From the NCBI RefSeq assembly GCF_003461245.1, contig NZ_QTWS01000005.1, positions 1-64,000 of the forward strand: a stretch of DNA of 64,000 nucleotides, in the 5' to 3' direction. The DNA comes from Blautia sp. AF19-10LB (GTDB taxonomy: Bacteria; Bacillota; Clostridia; Lachnospirales; Lachnospiraceae). Both the position numbers and the translations under genes were made by a program. Shown piece by piece: positions 30,201-37,687 of the stretch; within the stretch, counting starts at the first letter, position 1, and the number at the start of each line of letters is the position of its first letter. The notes below the pieces were generated by a model that made no database searches, had not been told where the DNA came from, and was given only the letters and a program-made list of their open reading frames with translations.

Positions 30201-32777
30201 TTCCAGTACACTCCCCTGACCGGCATATCCTAAAATACCAGCACCTTCCCACAGGCTGCTGTCACTTCCATTCGTCGATACAGTTACATCCTCTGCCTTG
30301 AGGATACTTTTTTTAGTCAAATAGGCTGTAATCCCTCCAAAATATTCACCTGCATGCGGAAGTGATATCGTCACCTCCACATTTTTTACTTCAAGATAAG
30401 TAGCCTTACTTTCTGTGTCATCACCCGTTCTTCCAATCAATCCACCGTGATACCTTGGTCTATCAGAACCCGAAGTAAAATTAGAGGTAACCTTAAAATT
30501 CTGAATCAGTAATGTACTTTCTTTTGCAGATGTCGTCAGCTGTCCTGCTATGGCTCCATATCCTTCTGCGTTTCCACCTTTTTTTTTATAGGTTGACTGA
30601 AATTCAAATTTATTATTTTCCTCACTGTTTCCGATTGTGTATTGAATTGCTCCCTGCAGATTCAAAATGCCAAAATATCCACCGGCATTTCCTCCACCAG
30701 GGCTTTGAATACCATGCACGAATACCGTTGGTTCATTAATTACCACCTTATCCGGCAATGTCTGATCATTTTTGACAACCTCCTTATTTAGTGTATAATT
30801 TCCGATAAATCCACCAGCCTGTGCACCACTCTTGCTTCCACCTACAGATGGTTCAGCTACTGTAACATTCCCATTCAGATTCTCTGAAGTAACGTTATCT
30901 ACTTTGCCGGATACACCACCAGCCGCAGTACCTCCTTCAATCGTCATAGAAGTAAGTGTAATTGCAGCAGTACCATCTGTTTGAAGCTTTGTATCGAACG
31001 CCATGGTTCCTGCCAGTCCACCGGCTGCCCCTGCACTGGAGCTAACTGTTGTCGACTCAAAATTAACTGCCGCACCGGCAGATGTTATGATTTTGGCACC
31101 ATTATTCGCTTTGGCACCCTCATTCGCCATTACTCCAGTCAGGCCACCGGCATTCGCAGATCCTTCAATTGTTACAGTATTACTAAAGCTAAGATTCTGT
31201 TTTATATTGATCACTGCGTTATCACTCAGTTTGCCTGCCAGGCCACCGGCATTTCCGGCAGTTGCAGTTGCAGTCACTGTCACATTATCAAATCTAAGAG
31301 TTGTTTCTATGTCAAGCTCTGTTCCGTTTTCCATCACACCAACAACACCACCGGCACTTCCTGCCGCTGATGTGATACTTACCTTATTCTCTGTCGAACC
31401 ATTTGGATACGTATAACCATCCTGAATGCAAATTGTTCCACTGCTCAGAGTGTTACAGATCAAACCTGTATTTCCAGTCGCAGAAGTTGCGTTGATATTA
31501 GTTCCATAAGTAATACCTGATCCAATATTTAATGTATGTCCTGCAACTCCCTGTACTGTTCCAAGCAGACTTCCCATCGTTGCTGAAGAAGCACCATTCA
31601 CTTTGACCGGCAATACATGTGATGTCGAACCATCTGACATTGTATCAAACTGATATACCTCCGCCATCATCGGCATCGAACCATCCCCGCACCAGGTAAT
31701 CGTCAGGCTCGCATTATAATACATCCCAACCGTTGCAATTGATGACAGGCCTCCAAAAAAGCTATGATCTACTCTCAAGGTCGCAGGAGCTGTTCCTGAA
31801 ATCTTTCCCTGGAAAGGATTCGTTGCATCACCAATTCCCTGATATGAGTATTCCTGCTGCGTAATAAATGTTTCTGATGTCTCAAGTGCCTCTCCTGCCC
31901 CCTCAGAATCTTCATTTGCAGAGGCTGCAGATGAAGATTCTGTAATGTTCTGTTCATCTGCAGTATCTTCCAGCTCTGCTTCTGTTACATTCTGAATCTC
32001 TGTATCTGTCTCTTCGCCATTATTCTGTATTTCCACCGACTCTGTGCTCTCGGTCTCGGCAACAGCCTCCTGCAGATTCTCTTCATCATTTACTGCAGCC
32101 ACAGTCGTTCCATTCATATGGTCTGAAATGTCTGTATTTGCTTTTATGTTCGCTTTTGCAGTAACATCCCAGTCACCGGAGTTGTTAAACAATACAGTAA
32201 TATTCTGTACTTCGCTCTGATCACAGTTTGAAAGCAAAATCAAATCTGTCGCATCAAAGAGTGTCATCGTCTTTGTATTTGCATCATAATGTTTGAGCTG
32301 TTCCAGATGCAGCTTTCCGGTGACAGCTGCCTGTACTGTCGGTACCTCTTTCTCCTGCACATCAGCCACAGAATCCGTCCCTGACTGTGTTCCATCAGAA
32401 AACATGTCCTCTTCTTCTGAAACAGATATCTCTGATTGGTCGATATCAGAAGTATCCTCACTGTTGTCTGTATCGTCTTCTGTAATTTCCACATCTGTAT
32501 CGAAAAAATCTGTATCGTCTTCTGTCTCTGCAGACTCACTGGTACCCTCTTCTGATGCTGTTGCAGCTTCTGTATTTTCTGTCATCCCTACAGATACAGT
32601 ATTTTCTGATTCTCCTGCTGCAGCATTTTCCGATTCTGCTGACAATGCCGTTTCTGTTGTATTTTTATCTTCCTGACTTTCTACGCTGGCACTGATTTTC
32701 ACTATGCCTGTCGGCATTACATATACTGTTAAATTCATTGCCACAAATGCTGCCAGAACCTGTTTGTATTTTTTCAC
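21216..32777 (-). CDS. Giant secreted GLUG-repeat surface protein
   Basis: A 3,853-residue protein. The frame is open from 32786, but that GTG overlaps the ribosome site; the GTG at 32777 (KKYKQVLAAFVAMNL..., GGAGG about 10 bases upstream) is preferred. A signal peptide (about 1-31) is followed by a long acidic Ser/Thr/Glu/Asp-rich stretch to about residue 330. Then comes a very long beta-solenoid-like region with at least 25 GG-x-x-G units of GLUG type (for example NAGGLAGKLSD, YAGGLVGRANG, CAGGFIGKIDN). The last 900 or so residues are repeat-free beta-rich domains. I see no LPXTG, C-terminal membrane helix, SLH or choline-binding module, so attachment is unclear. It is the last gene after three SipW-type genes. 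Inference: adhesin or matrix protein. Confidence 0.85.
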   Translation of the reverse strand: MKKYKQVLAAFVAMNLTVYVMPTGIVKISASVESQEDKNTTETALSAESENAAAGESENTVSVGMTENTEAATASEEGTSESAETEDDTDFFDTDVEITEDDTDNSEDTSDIDQSEISVSEEEDMFSDGTQSGTDSVADVQEKEVPTVQAAVTGKLHLEQLKHYDANTKTMTLFDATDLILLSNCDQSEVQNITVLFNNSGDWDVTAKANIKANTDISDHMNGTTVAAVNDEENLQEAVAETESTESVEIQNNGEETDTEIQNVTEAELEDTADEQNITESSSAASANEDSEGAGEALETSETFITQQEYSYQGIGDATNPFQGKISGTAPATLRVDHSFFGGLSSIATVGMYYNASLTITWCGDGSMPMMAEVYQFDTMSDGSTSHVLPVKVNGASSATMGSLLGTVQGVAGHTLNIGSGITYGTNINATSATGNTGLICNTLSSGTICIQDGYTYPNGSTENKVSITSAAGSAGGVVGVMENGTELDIETTLRFDNVTVTATATAGNAGGLAGKLSDNAVINIKQNLSFSNTVTIEGSANAGGLTGVMANEGAKANNGAKIITSAGAAVNFESTTVSSSAGAAGGLAGTMAFDTKLQTDGTAAITLTSMTIEGGTAAGGVSGKVDNVTSENLNGNVTVAEPSVGGSKSGAQAGGFIGNYTLNKEVVKNDQTLPDKVVINEPTVFVHGIQSPGGGNAGGYFGILNLQGAIQYTIGNSEENNKFEFQSTYKKKGGNAEGYGAIAGQLTTSAKESTLLIQNFKVTSNFTSGSDRPRYHGGLIGRTGDDTESKATYLEVKNVEVTISLPHAGEYFGGITAYLTKKSILKAEDVTVSTNGSDSSLWEGAGILGYAGQGSVLELSGITDLTDVKFQGRYQVAQIVRYNNCGLIYATGDGNGKGWTYKRSDFTSYSSAVNDIGNYGQIIRLNADNTSTTGLSSNLITITEEHQVKLGKTENWSDAISLSSADDFALLSIAMNSRGYFSADSSITNSNWINLYAKNITLTADIDLSGTGITGLSRDAGDETVYTGTFSGGTDKHTLTLGIGETFGHQKAQAAGEGAEGCGKVYAYGDFHKCQGLFAKVRSSASGGFNNLVLAGKIHVSNAGNAIEAGGIAAEADGVDTAYAITQGIIVQETILADAPNGSNSVSVGGFFGTATGNLTLDNKTQGSSTITIQNVAEAAETRVFAGGVIGRVDSVTFKLRCKSLTVGGGITSDAKEYAYVGGLVGIIKNANSTRDANHWMEIKNVTFDGFKIDAPNATKMCGGLFGSIWSHVGVYFMGENDNNDGTDTKLTVQSAEINAPKAENVGGLAYRSSGIWEIRSYGIDMQNLKIQAGKNVGLLVCRGEKGTEKIDGTNTELGALYLNTTKYWDDGTKFAYRIGFGVDINVTTSGAFDEFVAYTAASADSITKNGENGVVSIATKASGADNWVGVDAEECTTYINRTAYGQQHQTNGCSRYYYDLKRCIDKANKDSKKFDGYIDTSEELLLWSVYRYTWTNISYFFNKEGNKYNISDITKSTTIGGASEKITLDMKKYSYYPIDLDSSITVQNAIIKFHNEEIEGFENSKTNKSTAADSDASRTQHYTMHCGLFLNHLNDSDAKMTVNVSDVTFSGSVGKVNNNSGSGVLFAGNVRGNKKENATCEAEVTIDDICFENLKVTNCRADYAPLLINTIGNYTTLTVNGITNSYESKNAVASSLIGNVGSADGVQINLSFLNISLPDHAVGEGGIFTHATLLESFKHNGSSSVATYNFYQADDRENGSYKHRNVTYGKEISASSEYTNLQNWYYDEKLHGTDDGIIKDGTNKNSVDFSGYLPYVCAGYNETQLAHEIKVNQRVADIVKGCGTYGHPYNITTEGQMMIISEYLSTGMARKDWRVTITSNQNAFCTGQNDSTYDVTYQFNGSQWKQVRNIRTQNASVWEEVPDAEPLENEVILQYMLNAYYDIVGTKQNDGTYQMSLTNFGGFGSNDTWPFRGVLTSTNESGTKLVLEGATTGNGLIPYSYGSVVKNLTVSYEGTGKTLTYDGTKTSDYYQNACFGGVIGCVLGGDNIIDNVSITMVDSWLTVTGTKKHLIPVGGYVGSVCGGGVIFRGMGNGTSAKTGLTDTMLSGDAVSVDASAKKSMYVNPYVGRVLDGFAFNESGIVLDNTDKNYKINQLDTDNTGSISTTISTTGTTTTVKDAQGLLLLSAAVNSGAVSGGSSNAYSTQTNGGNKTAGTYEFQFGGKYGKVRKASYSHIGKTGTDGDENLAKSDDQSIPGTTNLPYLLSKYGNEDSFKICSASATINLQQGNYDMTAYGSGYQGIAARYVSNAIVNATVSDAKGIVPELASMDGSGSALILDTTVKEYADDDFHSASIGGVFNLLRPGKTTTISNLTLQGSNSTGTVSGGVALKYYTAEGEEIESPSDDWNTYKSNVGVGGFAGTTASISASESTSTANIKFDQVTVRNMHIKGSVDAGGLLGSSGKSAPTTKPVGYTASKNIACLLEPTMNNRTSVGVQITNSQYNNIVVEAANSAGGFVGYVDSQDKTSVISSLNITQQNYVVGRSSKIGKADNTTTYAGGTFGYIRTQIKINTDENTDEAVMQGVTSEAGECAGGFIGKIDNKGYQIRKAVVKGSDAEPNGIISVKSRTGYAGGLVGRANGRTDDSCEFQNCRADTIAINVSDLRGVESTSGGDGGIVGRIQGAEVTISDCEVQKTSITGGKSGGVVGNTAVTVKLQNCVVNGTEDQKYEITGEETAGGMIGLSTAPNKKIQMKQCEVSNMKMISNKWGCGGMLGDVDWAANLDTLYLFDCAVEDSEIQGTTNDTTAGGFTGDIRGNLTASNLLLNNTSIHCTQSNKVGMVIGLVDSKTGAISVAGLSIQNAEAYYENAGKKNSVTQLYGVINNDSSVANTIKNKSYIAFADYSGAALGAQSVGDGKTDKLLAIPEKTNDTDTAEIPVKPYVVTSPKSTAYVSTKGTATTPAKQFYLYGDGASWKTNGSNFTVKAEEIYNDYNNTGSANAGLYKYADTGITTFEFSKMISTYNANQSTKANSDFPVLQITGNDATEISKYLDIVTNGGFSRANALNTSENAHVTARADVYSYDTTSRKFIRKPSETSSLRISRNSTGALSFNTSSEYDNTRDRFTLLMVTFTETDINGTVHKYNVMVPVVVRRMLELDFSATLSYGTNFQSSTYESLERHVLESFGSSITAYLKYTYNSEKETFTDYGWQSYINGGGDVTESLDKKIVFSQGTDVKLPAGTQLSLVDCTNGKVYYYRVPDNSSLTVAEANKIAMSEFRASDRTAYQAPSIGELMGAVAESSENGTFIKVDQNGKPEDIEVSDGRKYPKPTVKIKNQDGTYSYYRLAQGTETGGYNIKVADSSLKTGTKSAVSEEYYLVVTVPKGTNSGLLNGSIQTEVTDKIPHNINYRTKKKGNWTEDDHGGTASTYVISSGYTHSVKEENITDLAKKISASDSTMKVDVVDTIMFPNTQTYNSYDELYQRFVGGIQNTVNGKTLGQQFPSGSSGTAKFYVYTGSGTSRVYYQYTNGSWSVASGETSATEYAWVSNNGTMELPLSTDGTIENAISLQGVRDRVKGTAGSSTFYVELKMDVNIPTSGLNAIPESKIEDGKSLPTDFTKLTYSSQLSTEKQSITYSTNRALAPGTRTAYYRDAPVGAKLTYEADQISQLGINLLDLQYLDASQESSLIDTTAVYDLSAMKDLDKELQNSRGIRFTLSLMPKNTSGSLEEYQNALADAKDYLDVELKSKDSGTVEYTVGTNGEAGSWSWTVPKETYWKDDNVRTDSVFNGNILTQAIRLKVKIDNVEDKSHMYSNYKVFLQAEVLGSSATTVVSGTQQDDNIIYTLAKIKPEFLQ

Positions 32778-32852
32778 GAATCTCACTCCTCCAGAATTAA
32801 GATCTGCTATCTGATCTTCCGTCAGATATCTGTCATCAAATCTGATTTTGTG

Positions 32853-33815
32853 TTACTGCGTTATCTGTGTTGCAGTAAAACTGATATTGCTGTTCATTTC
32901 ATCCCAGGTAGCCGGAATGGTAGATGTATTTTTGTAAAATGAAATCAGATAATCACCTTCTCCTTTTGTCTGATCCATCTTCATTGTAATCTGTTTCCAC
33001 CCAGAATGAGTTATACCTGATGAGGGCGTTAAATTATTAGTACTCAGGAAAAACTGATCTATTTCCAAAACATCAGGATTCCACTCAAGTACCGCAGTTG
33101 CCTCACCACTTGAAATAGAAATTTCATAATTAAATCCATCATAGTCAGTCGGATTTGCGTTTGTATCGTAAACAAATTTCCCCTCTGAACTGAATGTAGC
33201 CGTTGCCGTTCCAACGCACGGTGAAATCACTGCTGCCAGTTTCTGCCCATTCGTTACAGACAGATTGCGTGGAACCGCAGTCACTGTAATTTTCACCTGA
33301 TCCAGATCACTGACTGGGAAGTGTATATTAAACTTATGAGATCTGGCTGTACGGCCCGTCAGAGTCAGATCTTTTACCTGAAATTTTGTTCCACTGCCAC
33401 TAACGGTTCCCGCATCCGTGCTTATACTATATCCATTTTCTCCACCGCCGCTGAATGAAATGGTCAGATCATACGTAATATCTCTCTGACTTATCAGGTT
33501 TGTATTTCCATCTGTGTAGTTATACACATAATTATATATATCCAGCTCAACGTCTAATCGCTCTGAGTTTTTGTTGTCTTCCCCAAATGAAACAATTCTT
33601 GTCGCATATGAACTCTCTGCAGCATTAGAAGCACAACTCTGCAGATAATTTGAAGTAAAACGTACCGTTTCATTATCTCTGTTTCGTGCCACACCACGCT
33701 GAAAAGCCTGACTGGTGTATGCTGCAAAACTGCCTCCTGCAACTGCAAGCAAACCGATCAGGCAAATAACTGCCAGCACTGTTCTTTTCCATTTTGGTCT
33801 GTCTGTAAATCTCAT
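32853..33815 (-). CDS. SipW-type secreted protein of the giant-adhesin operon (third gene)
   Basis: A 320-residue predicted exported protein. Its N-terminus has basic residues, a hydrophobic stretch (13-31) and the ending AGGSFAAYTSQAF, which resembles the SipW-dependent signal of TasA/camelysin-type proteins. The mature part is Thr/Ser/Asn-rich and probably beta-rich. It starts 25 bases after the preceding gene and ends about 75 bases before the giant gene. No enzyme motif is visible. It may be a fibre subunit or an accessory to the giant protein. The family is not recognised. Confidence 0.65.
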   Translation of the reverse strand: MRFTDRPKWKRTVLAVICLIGLLAVAGGSFAAYTSQAFQRGVARNRDNETVRFTSNYLQSCASNAAESSYATRIVSFGEDNKNSERLDVELDIYNYVYNYTDGNTNLISQRDITYDLTISFSGGGENGYSISTDAGTVSGSGTKFQVKDLTLTGRTARSHKFNIHFPVSDLDQVKITVTAVPRNLSVTNGQKLAAVISPCVGTATATFSSEGKFVYDTNANPTDYDGFNYEISISSGEATAVLEWNPDVLEIDQFFLSTNNLTPSSGITHSGWKQITMKMDQTKGEGDYLISFYKNTSTIPATWDEMNSNISFTATQITQ

Positions 33816-33840
33816 TCTCTAACCTCTTACCCTGCTTTAT

Positions 33841-34554
33841 TTATGCAGTTTGTGCCAGAATATAGAAAATATCTGTTTCTTTTGTTGTTTCTGTCCAAGT
33901 TACCTCGCAAACATAATAGGTACGGTGATTCTGAACACCATCAATCATCACCTGATTCTCCACTGTGCTTTTATCCGCATTCAGGGGCTGACTGGTCAGC
34001 CAGTACAAGGGTTCTGCATGCGTCTGGACACTCTGGTAATCTCCGTAATTGTTATTATGTTTAGATGTATTGGCATATTTATAATCCGTTGTCGTTTTTT
34101 CATTGTCAAGGTTTATATACGTGCCCTCGATTGGATTTGCAGCGTTGTAACTGTACGTATATCCACTGTCGGTTCCATTCGAAGAAACCGGATACAGCTT
34201 AAATGTCAGACCTTTAAGGTTCGTTGTATGTGCAATTTCCAGCTTAAATTTATCTGCTGCACTCTGCACACAGATTACTCTCCGCACCGTCACGGTATTG
34301 CCATTTTTGTCTGCAGCTGTATAATTCAGATCCAACGATGTCAGTTCTGAGCCATTCGGTCCCAGGATTGTTATGTTTGATGGTTCTTTTATTGGCATCA
34401 GCGTTGCCATATCTGTCTTATTAAAAAACCATGCAAATGAAAATCCCACAAGCAATACTGCAACAACCACAAGTGCTGCGATCGAATAGTATAATTTTTT
34501 TCTGTTCACTGTTTTTTTCGTTTGTTTATCCTGCATTTCTATTTCTTCACTCAT
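33841..34554 (-). CDS. SipW-type secreted protein of the giant-adhesin operon (second gene)
   Basis: A 237-residue protein with a Lys/Arg-rich start, one hydrophobic helix (about 22-44) and the signal ending GFSFAWFFNKTD, the AWF motif typical of SipW-dependent signals. The rest is Thr/Asn-rich with many Tyr and no catalytic motif. It lies 34 bases after the first gene and 25 before the third. The processing peptidase SipW is not in this window. Confidence 0.65.
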   Translation of the reverse strand: MSEEIEMQDKQTKKTVNRKKLYYSIAALVVVAVLLVGFSFAWFFNKTDMATLMPIKEPSNITILGPNGSELTSLDLNYTAADKNGNTVTVRRVICVQSAADKFKLEIAHTTNLKGLTFKLYPVSSNGTDSGYTYSYNAANPIEGTYINLDNEKTTTDYKYANTSKHNNNYGDYQSVQTHAEPLYWLTSQPLNADKSTVENQVMIDGVQNHRTYYVCEVTWTETTKETDIFYILAQTA

Positions 34555-34588
34555 TTATTCATTCCCTGTATCTGACTGTTCTGATCTG

Positions 34589-35668
34589 CTAGTCTGCCGG
34601 ATCCACCTGAATCTGCACATAGACATATCTTGCATTTTTGCCAATATACTCATCTGCCTGATTATAATAGTTACTGCAAGTATTTAATGTATCATCATTC
34701 ATTTGGTTGTTTATATCAGCGGTAATTTTTGTATCATCTGTTGCTGCTACATCGTAAAAAAGTTTACTGCTGTTTACATTCTTCTGCTTATTTATAAAAT
34801 CATTCAGGTTTGAATATTCGCTCTGCTCTACTACATTCGTAAACAGATCGCCCTGTGTACTTCTGTCCGTATAAATATAATTACGGAAATACTGAGGCCA
34901 TTTCCAGTATAAAGTCACCTTATATGGCATGTCCTTTGTAAATGTTGCGGAGTTATCTGTTTCTGAACCCGGAGCATTCAATTTTAATTCCTCCTCATCC
35001 CCAATCCAGCCATAATAGCCTTTTTCATTATCCAGATGTCTAAAAAAGAGGATATGTCCATTAAGAAGACGCTGGATTTTGTCATTATCTAACTCTATTG
35101 CTTTTCCGCTGTTATCTTCTGTATAGCCTTTCAGATTTAACTTAACTGCAGCCGATGTAAGTCCGCTTTTCTTCGGTATCAGATAAAATTCCAGTTTCCC
35201 GCCTGCTCCTGGTACCAGACTTTCCTGCCCGTTAAGATACCATGCCAGACCACTTGTACCTACATGAAATTCCGGATTATTTCCATTCAGATCTTTTTCT
35301 AATGTTTCTTCAGTTCCCGTATATATATCTATATATTTTTCGTACTTTTGACTTGATGTTCCCGCTGAAAGAATATTTTTATTATTTTCCTTCAATTTAT
35401 CTATTTCGACCTTCTGCCTTGATCCTATACTTGCCAGTTCAAACGGTACTGTGTTCTCCGCAGAAATCTGCGTCCCTGTCATGGTAACACGGTTATTTGC
35501 CACAAACCAGGCAATACAGACTGCGACAATTGCAAGCAGTGCTGTAAATGCAAATCTGAGGCTACGCTTCGCGTTTTTCTTTTCTTCCTGTATGCGTTCC
35601 TGCAGTTCTTCCGGCGACAGATTCTCCAGTTCATCTGGAATCTGATCTGTTTTATTTCCATCTGCCAT
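34589..35668 (-). CDS. SipW-type secreted protein of the giant-adhesin operon (first gene)
   Basis: A 359-residue protein. The frame extends to 35755, but the ATG at 35668 has a GGAGGTG ribosome site and begins MADGNKTDQIPDEL. An unusually long cytoplasmic N-tail rich in Glu and Lys (about 1-42) precedes a hydrophobic helix ending CIAWFVANNRVTMTG, the SipW/TasA-type signature also seen at 60737-62657. The mature part has ENTVPFELASIGS and ends YVQIQVDPAD. Because of the long tail it may remain membrane-anchored as a fibre base. It is the first gene of a four-gene operon. Confidence 0.65.
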   Translation of the reverse strand: MADGNKTDQIPDELENLSPEELQERIQEEKKNAKRSLRFAFTALLAIVAVCIAWFVANNRVTMTGTQISAENTVPFELASIGSRQKVEIDKLKENNKNILSAGTSSQKYEKYIDIYTGTEETLEKDLNGNNPEFHVGTSGLAWYLNGQESLVPGAGGKLEFYLIPKKSGLTSAAVKLNLKGYTEDNSGKAIELDNDKIQRLLNGHILFFRHLDNEKGYYGWIGDEEELKLNAPGSETDNSATFTKDMPYKVTLYWKWPQYFRNYIYTDRSTQGDLFTNVVEQSEYSNLNDFINKQKNVNSSKLFYDVAATDDTKITADINNQMNDDTLNTCSNYYNQADEYIGKNARYVYVQIQVDPAD

Positions 35669-35832
35669 CGGTACACCTCCATATTTATCATCAAAATTTC
35701 TTCTTATGTAATGTATACTCTGTTTTATGGTATCATAGCAGAATTTCAATTTCAATAAAAACTCTTTTTATCATGAATTATAACATATTTTTTTCGACAT
35801 TGTGTGGCTGTATTGTGATTTTTTTGACCAAC

Positions 35833-35876
35833 ATCAAAAGTCGCGGCCTGCACTTCCGCCTGCCACGACTTTTGAT
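35833..35876. repeat. Hairpin of the AAAGTCG-GGC family, copy 1
   Basis: Eleven-base perfect arms ATCAAAAGTCG / CGACTTTTGAT, then a C-A mismatch and GGC/GCC. The same outer sequence and the same mismatch occur at 43596-43642. It lies just downstream of the Rpn-type remnant. It is either a terminator or a dispersed palindromic repeat. Confidence 0.55.
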
Positions 35877-35884
35877 AGAAAACT

Positions 35885-36001
35885 TTATTGCATTCCCTCG
35901 TGAACGCCACTCTCATATTTCTCTTCCAGTTCATCTTTGAATAACTCTCTTAATGCATCACACACAACGACATCTCTCCTCTTTCTTACTGTAAGAATAG
36001 C
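35885..36001 (-). pseudogene. C-terminal remnant of an Rpn/PD-(D/E)XK transposase-like gene
   Basis: A minus-strand frame reads ILTVRKRRDVVVCDALRE then LFKDELEEKYESGVHEGMQ and TAA. The end pattern (CDALRELFKDELEE, a charged Gly-rich tail) is like the C-terminus of Lachnospiraceae Rpn-type proteins. The frame has no start and no 5' part, so this is a leftover. Confidence 0.45.
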
Positions 36002-36029
36002 ATATTGCAGAACTCGGTTCAATGGGATT

Positions 36030-36065
36030 CTGGGGACGGTGTTTTCGGCTCGTTTGATGTCCCAG
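36030..36065. repeat. REP-like hairpin next to the RAYT gene
   Basis: CTGGGGAC / GTCCCAG arms enclose GGTGTTTTCGGCTCGTTT. The core GGGGACGG-GTTTTC-CTCGTTTG recurs at 37606-37676 and, inverted, at 38526-38567. It lies about 70 bases past the 3' end of the Y1 transposase gene. Confidence 0.55.
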
Positions 36066-36133
36066 TGGTTTCTGGTTTAGGATATCGACAGATTCACAGT
36101 CAGATGATGATTTGTAAAGAGTTCCCTATCGGT

Positions 36134-37585
36134 TCATTTATTTCCAGCATGCACCTTCGCATACACTTCATTTATTGCCTCGATATAGCAATTATAGGAT
36201 GAATGCCTGTCCGTATCCTGTCTGGAAAGATGCATGTTTTTTTTGACCAGATAAGTTTCCCTAACCTTCATCCAATGGGCAGGCTTCAGAAATTTTTCCT
36301 TGGAATTCAGATCTTTTATTGATATTCCCTGTTCCCAACAGTACTGATCTGATCTTGTGTTTCCTGTTTTCTTATGGATCAATCGATACCAATTCCCACA
36401 ATCATCTTCTCTTACAATACAAAGATCAATGCGAAATGGCGTCTTATTTCCCTTCTCCAACTGTACTTTTTTTGTCGTAATAACTGATGTGGAATCATCG
36501 CATGTTTTCCAGTCATTCCTGACCAATATTTCATTGAAGGATTCTATGATTGTAGTTTTTAATTGCCTTGGATCATTCCATATATCAATATTTTGCGCCT
36601 CTTCAATCCACAAATTAAAGTCATAATCTATCGCTTCTCGTTCATTCTGTGTTACAAGCCCTCTTTTTTTACTGCCCGCCACAGCCATCCGTGCCTGTAT
36701 CCCACGGCCTTTAAGATTTTGCACCAGTTGATTGACCATGCCGGCACAGATACGATAGGATTCTTTCAGATAGACTTTGTCTGTTACAAACTTATACATA
36801 ATATTCTCCTTTCGAATCCCACGCCTTCCAGATAGCTTCGTTGCTAAATCGTTATAATATAACAAAATTCCGGTAAGTCTGCTAAGCTGGCGGACAGAAA
36901 TACCGGAATGTTTTAATAACTGCAGGTATTGATTTCTTGTAAAAAGGTCAAGACGCTGAAAGTCCGAGGGGGAATTGCAAGATGTTTTTGCCTGAATTAT
37001 CCTGAGAGCATCCACATCAGAAAGATGTACAGAAGAATGATGCTCCATGCATTTTTCGTCTGAATTACTATTGAGATAGTTCATGCATTCCACATGACTT
37101 TGAAACAAACTAAGAATTTTGTCGATATCTATAAAAGAAGCCTCCAAATCCGCATACGCATGGTAACTACTCCAGAAATATGTACCTGGTATCGTTTCCA
37201 ATCCTGCGTGAAGTGGGTTTTGATGAATATATCGAAATATCGTTTTGAGGTGTCCCAGGTCATTTACCGGTTCACTTTTATATCGATCCTGAAACAGATT
37301 TCCTATGCGTTGATACCTCTGGTTGTACCATCTGACAAATTTTACTTCTATTTTCTGCATTATCATGCCGGGCTCTGTACTTGTATGCCCAATCAATAGA
37401 TGTATATGATTATTCATAAGACAATAGGCATATACTCTGAAATTACAAATGTCTTTATAATAACGCAAAATGCTGATAAATTGCTGATAATCATATTCGT
37501 CTTCGAAAATAATCTGCTGATTAACACCTCTCAAAATGATATGGTTAATATTGAGAGCACTCTTTTTTCTGGCTTGTCTTGGCAT
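36134..37585 (-). CDS. RAYT-like Y1 (HUH) transposase fused to a nucleotidyltransferase-like domain
   Basis: A 483-residue frame. Residues 1-250 are a Y1_Tnp/REP-associated tyrosine transposase: HUH motif H60-I-H62 in MNNHIHLLIGH, probable catalytic Y119 in FRYIHQNPLHAG, and a helix-turn-helix SGISVRQLSRLTG near 228-240. Residues 263-483 are unrelated and show a nucleotidyltransferase pattern: G304-S305, D320-Y-D322 and D387 (FRIDLCIV). An internal ATG (M263, position 36799) has an AAAGGAG ribosome site 6 bases upstream, so the second domain may also be made alone, or may be an older gene joined to a truncated transposase. REP-like hairpins lie on both sides. Confidence 0.75.
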   Translation of the reverse strand: MPRQARKKSALNINHIILRGVNQQIIFEDEYDYQQFISILRYYKDICNFRVYAYCLMNNHIHLLIGHTSTEPGMIMQKIEVKFVRWYNQRYQRIGNLFQDRYKSEPVNDLGHLKTIFRYIHQNPLHAGLETIPGTYFWSSYHAYADLEASFIDIDKILSLFQSHVECMNYLNSNSDEKCMEHHSSVHLSDVDALRIIQAKTSCNSPSDFQRLDLFTRNQYLQLLKHSGISVRQLSRLTGILLYYNDLATKLSGRRGIRKENIMYKFVTDKVYLKESYRICAGMVNQLVQNLKGRGIQARMAVAGSKKRGLVTQNEREAIDYDFNLWIEEAQNIDIWNDPRQLKTTIIESFNEILVRNDWKTCDDSTSVITTKKVQLEKGNKTPFRIDLCIVREDDCGNWYRLIHKKTGNTRSDQYCWEQGISIKDLNSKEKFLKPAHWMKVRETYLVKKNMHLSRQDTDRHSSYNCYIEAINEVYAKVHAGNK

Positions 37586-37605
37586 AAATTGCTCCTTTCA
37601 CAAAT

Positions 37606-37676
37606 CACTGGGGGGGGACGGAGTTTTCCGGTTCAATTAGTGTCACTTATGGATACATCAAAAACTCCCTCCCCTA
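37606..37676. repeat. REPIN-like inverted pair at the 5' side of the RAYT gene
   Basis: GGGGACGGAGTTTTCCGG at 37614-37631 is followed by an imperfect inverse copy at about 37657-37676 (the complement reads GGGGAGGGAGTTTTTGAT; 14 of 18 positions match). Two inverted REP units form a REPIN, the usual substrate of RAYT enzymes. It starts about 20 bases upstream of the transposase start. Confidence 0.5.
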
Positions 37677-37687
37677 TGATTGCCTGA

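Noticed and set aside
35752..35934. 60-codon minus frame upstream of the giant-adhesin operon
   Set aside because: It is read through the hairpin at 35833 and out of frame with the Rpn-type remnant that shows protein similarity.
36134..36799. CBASS-type anti-phage nucleotidyltransferase
   Set aside because: No effector, Cap2/Cap3 or HORMA genes are adjacent; the domain is only nucleotidyltransferase-like.
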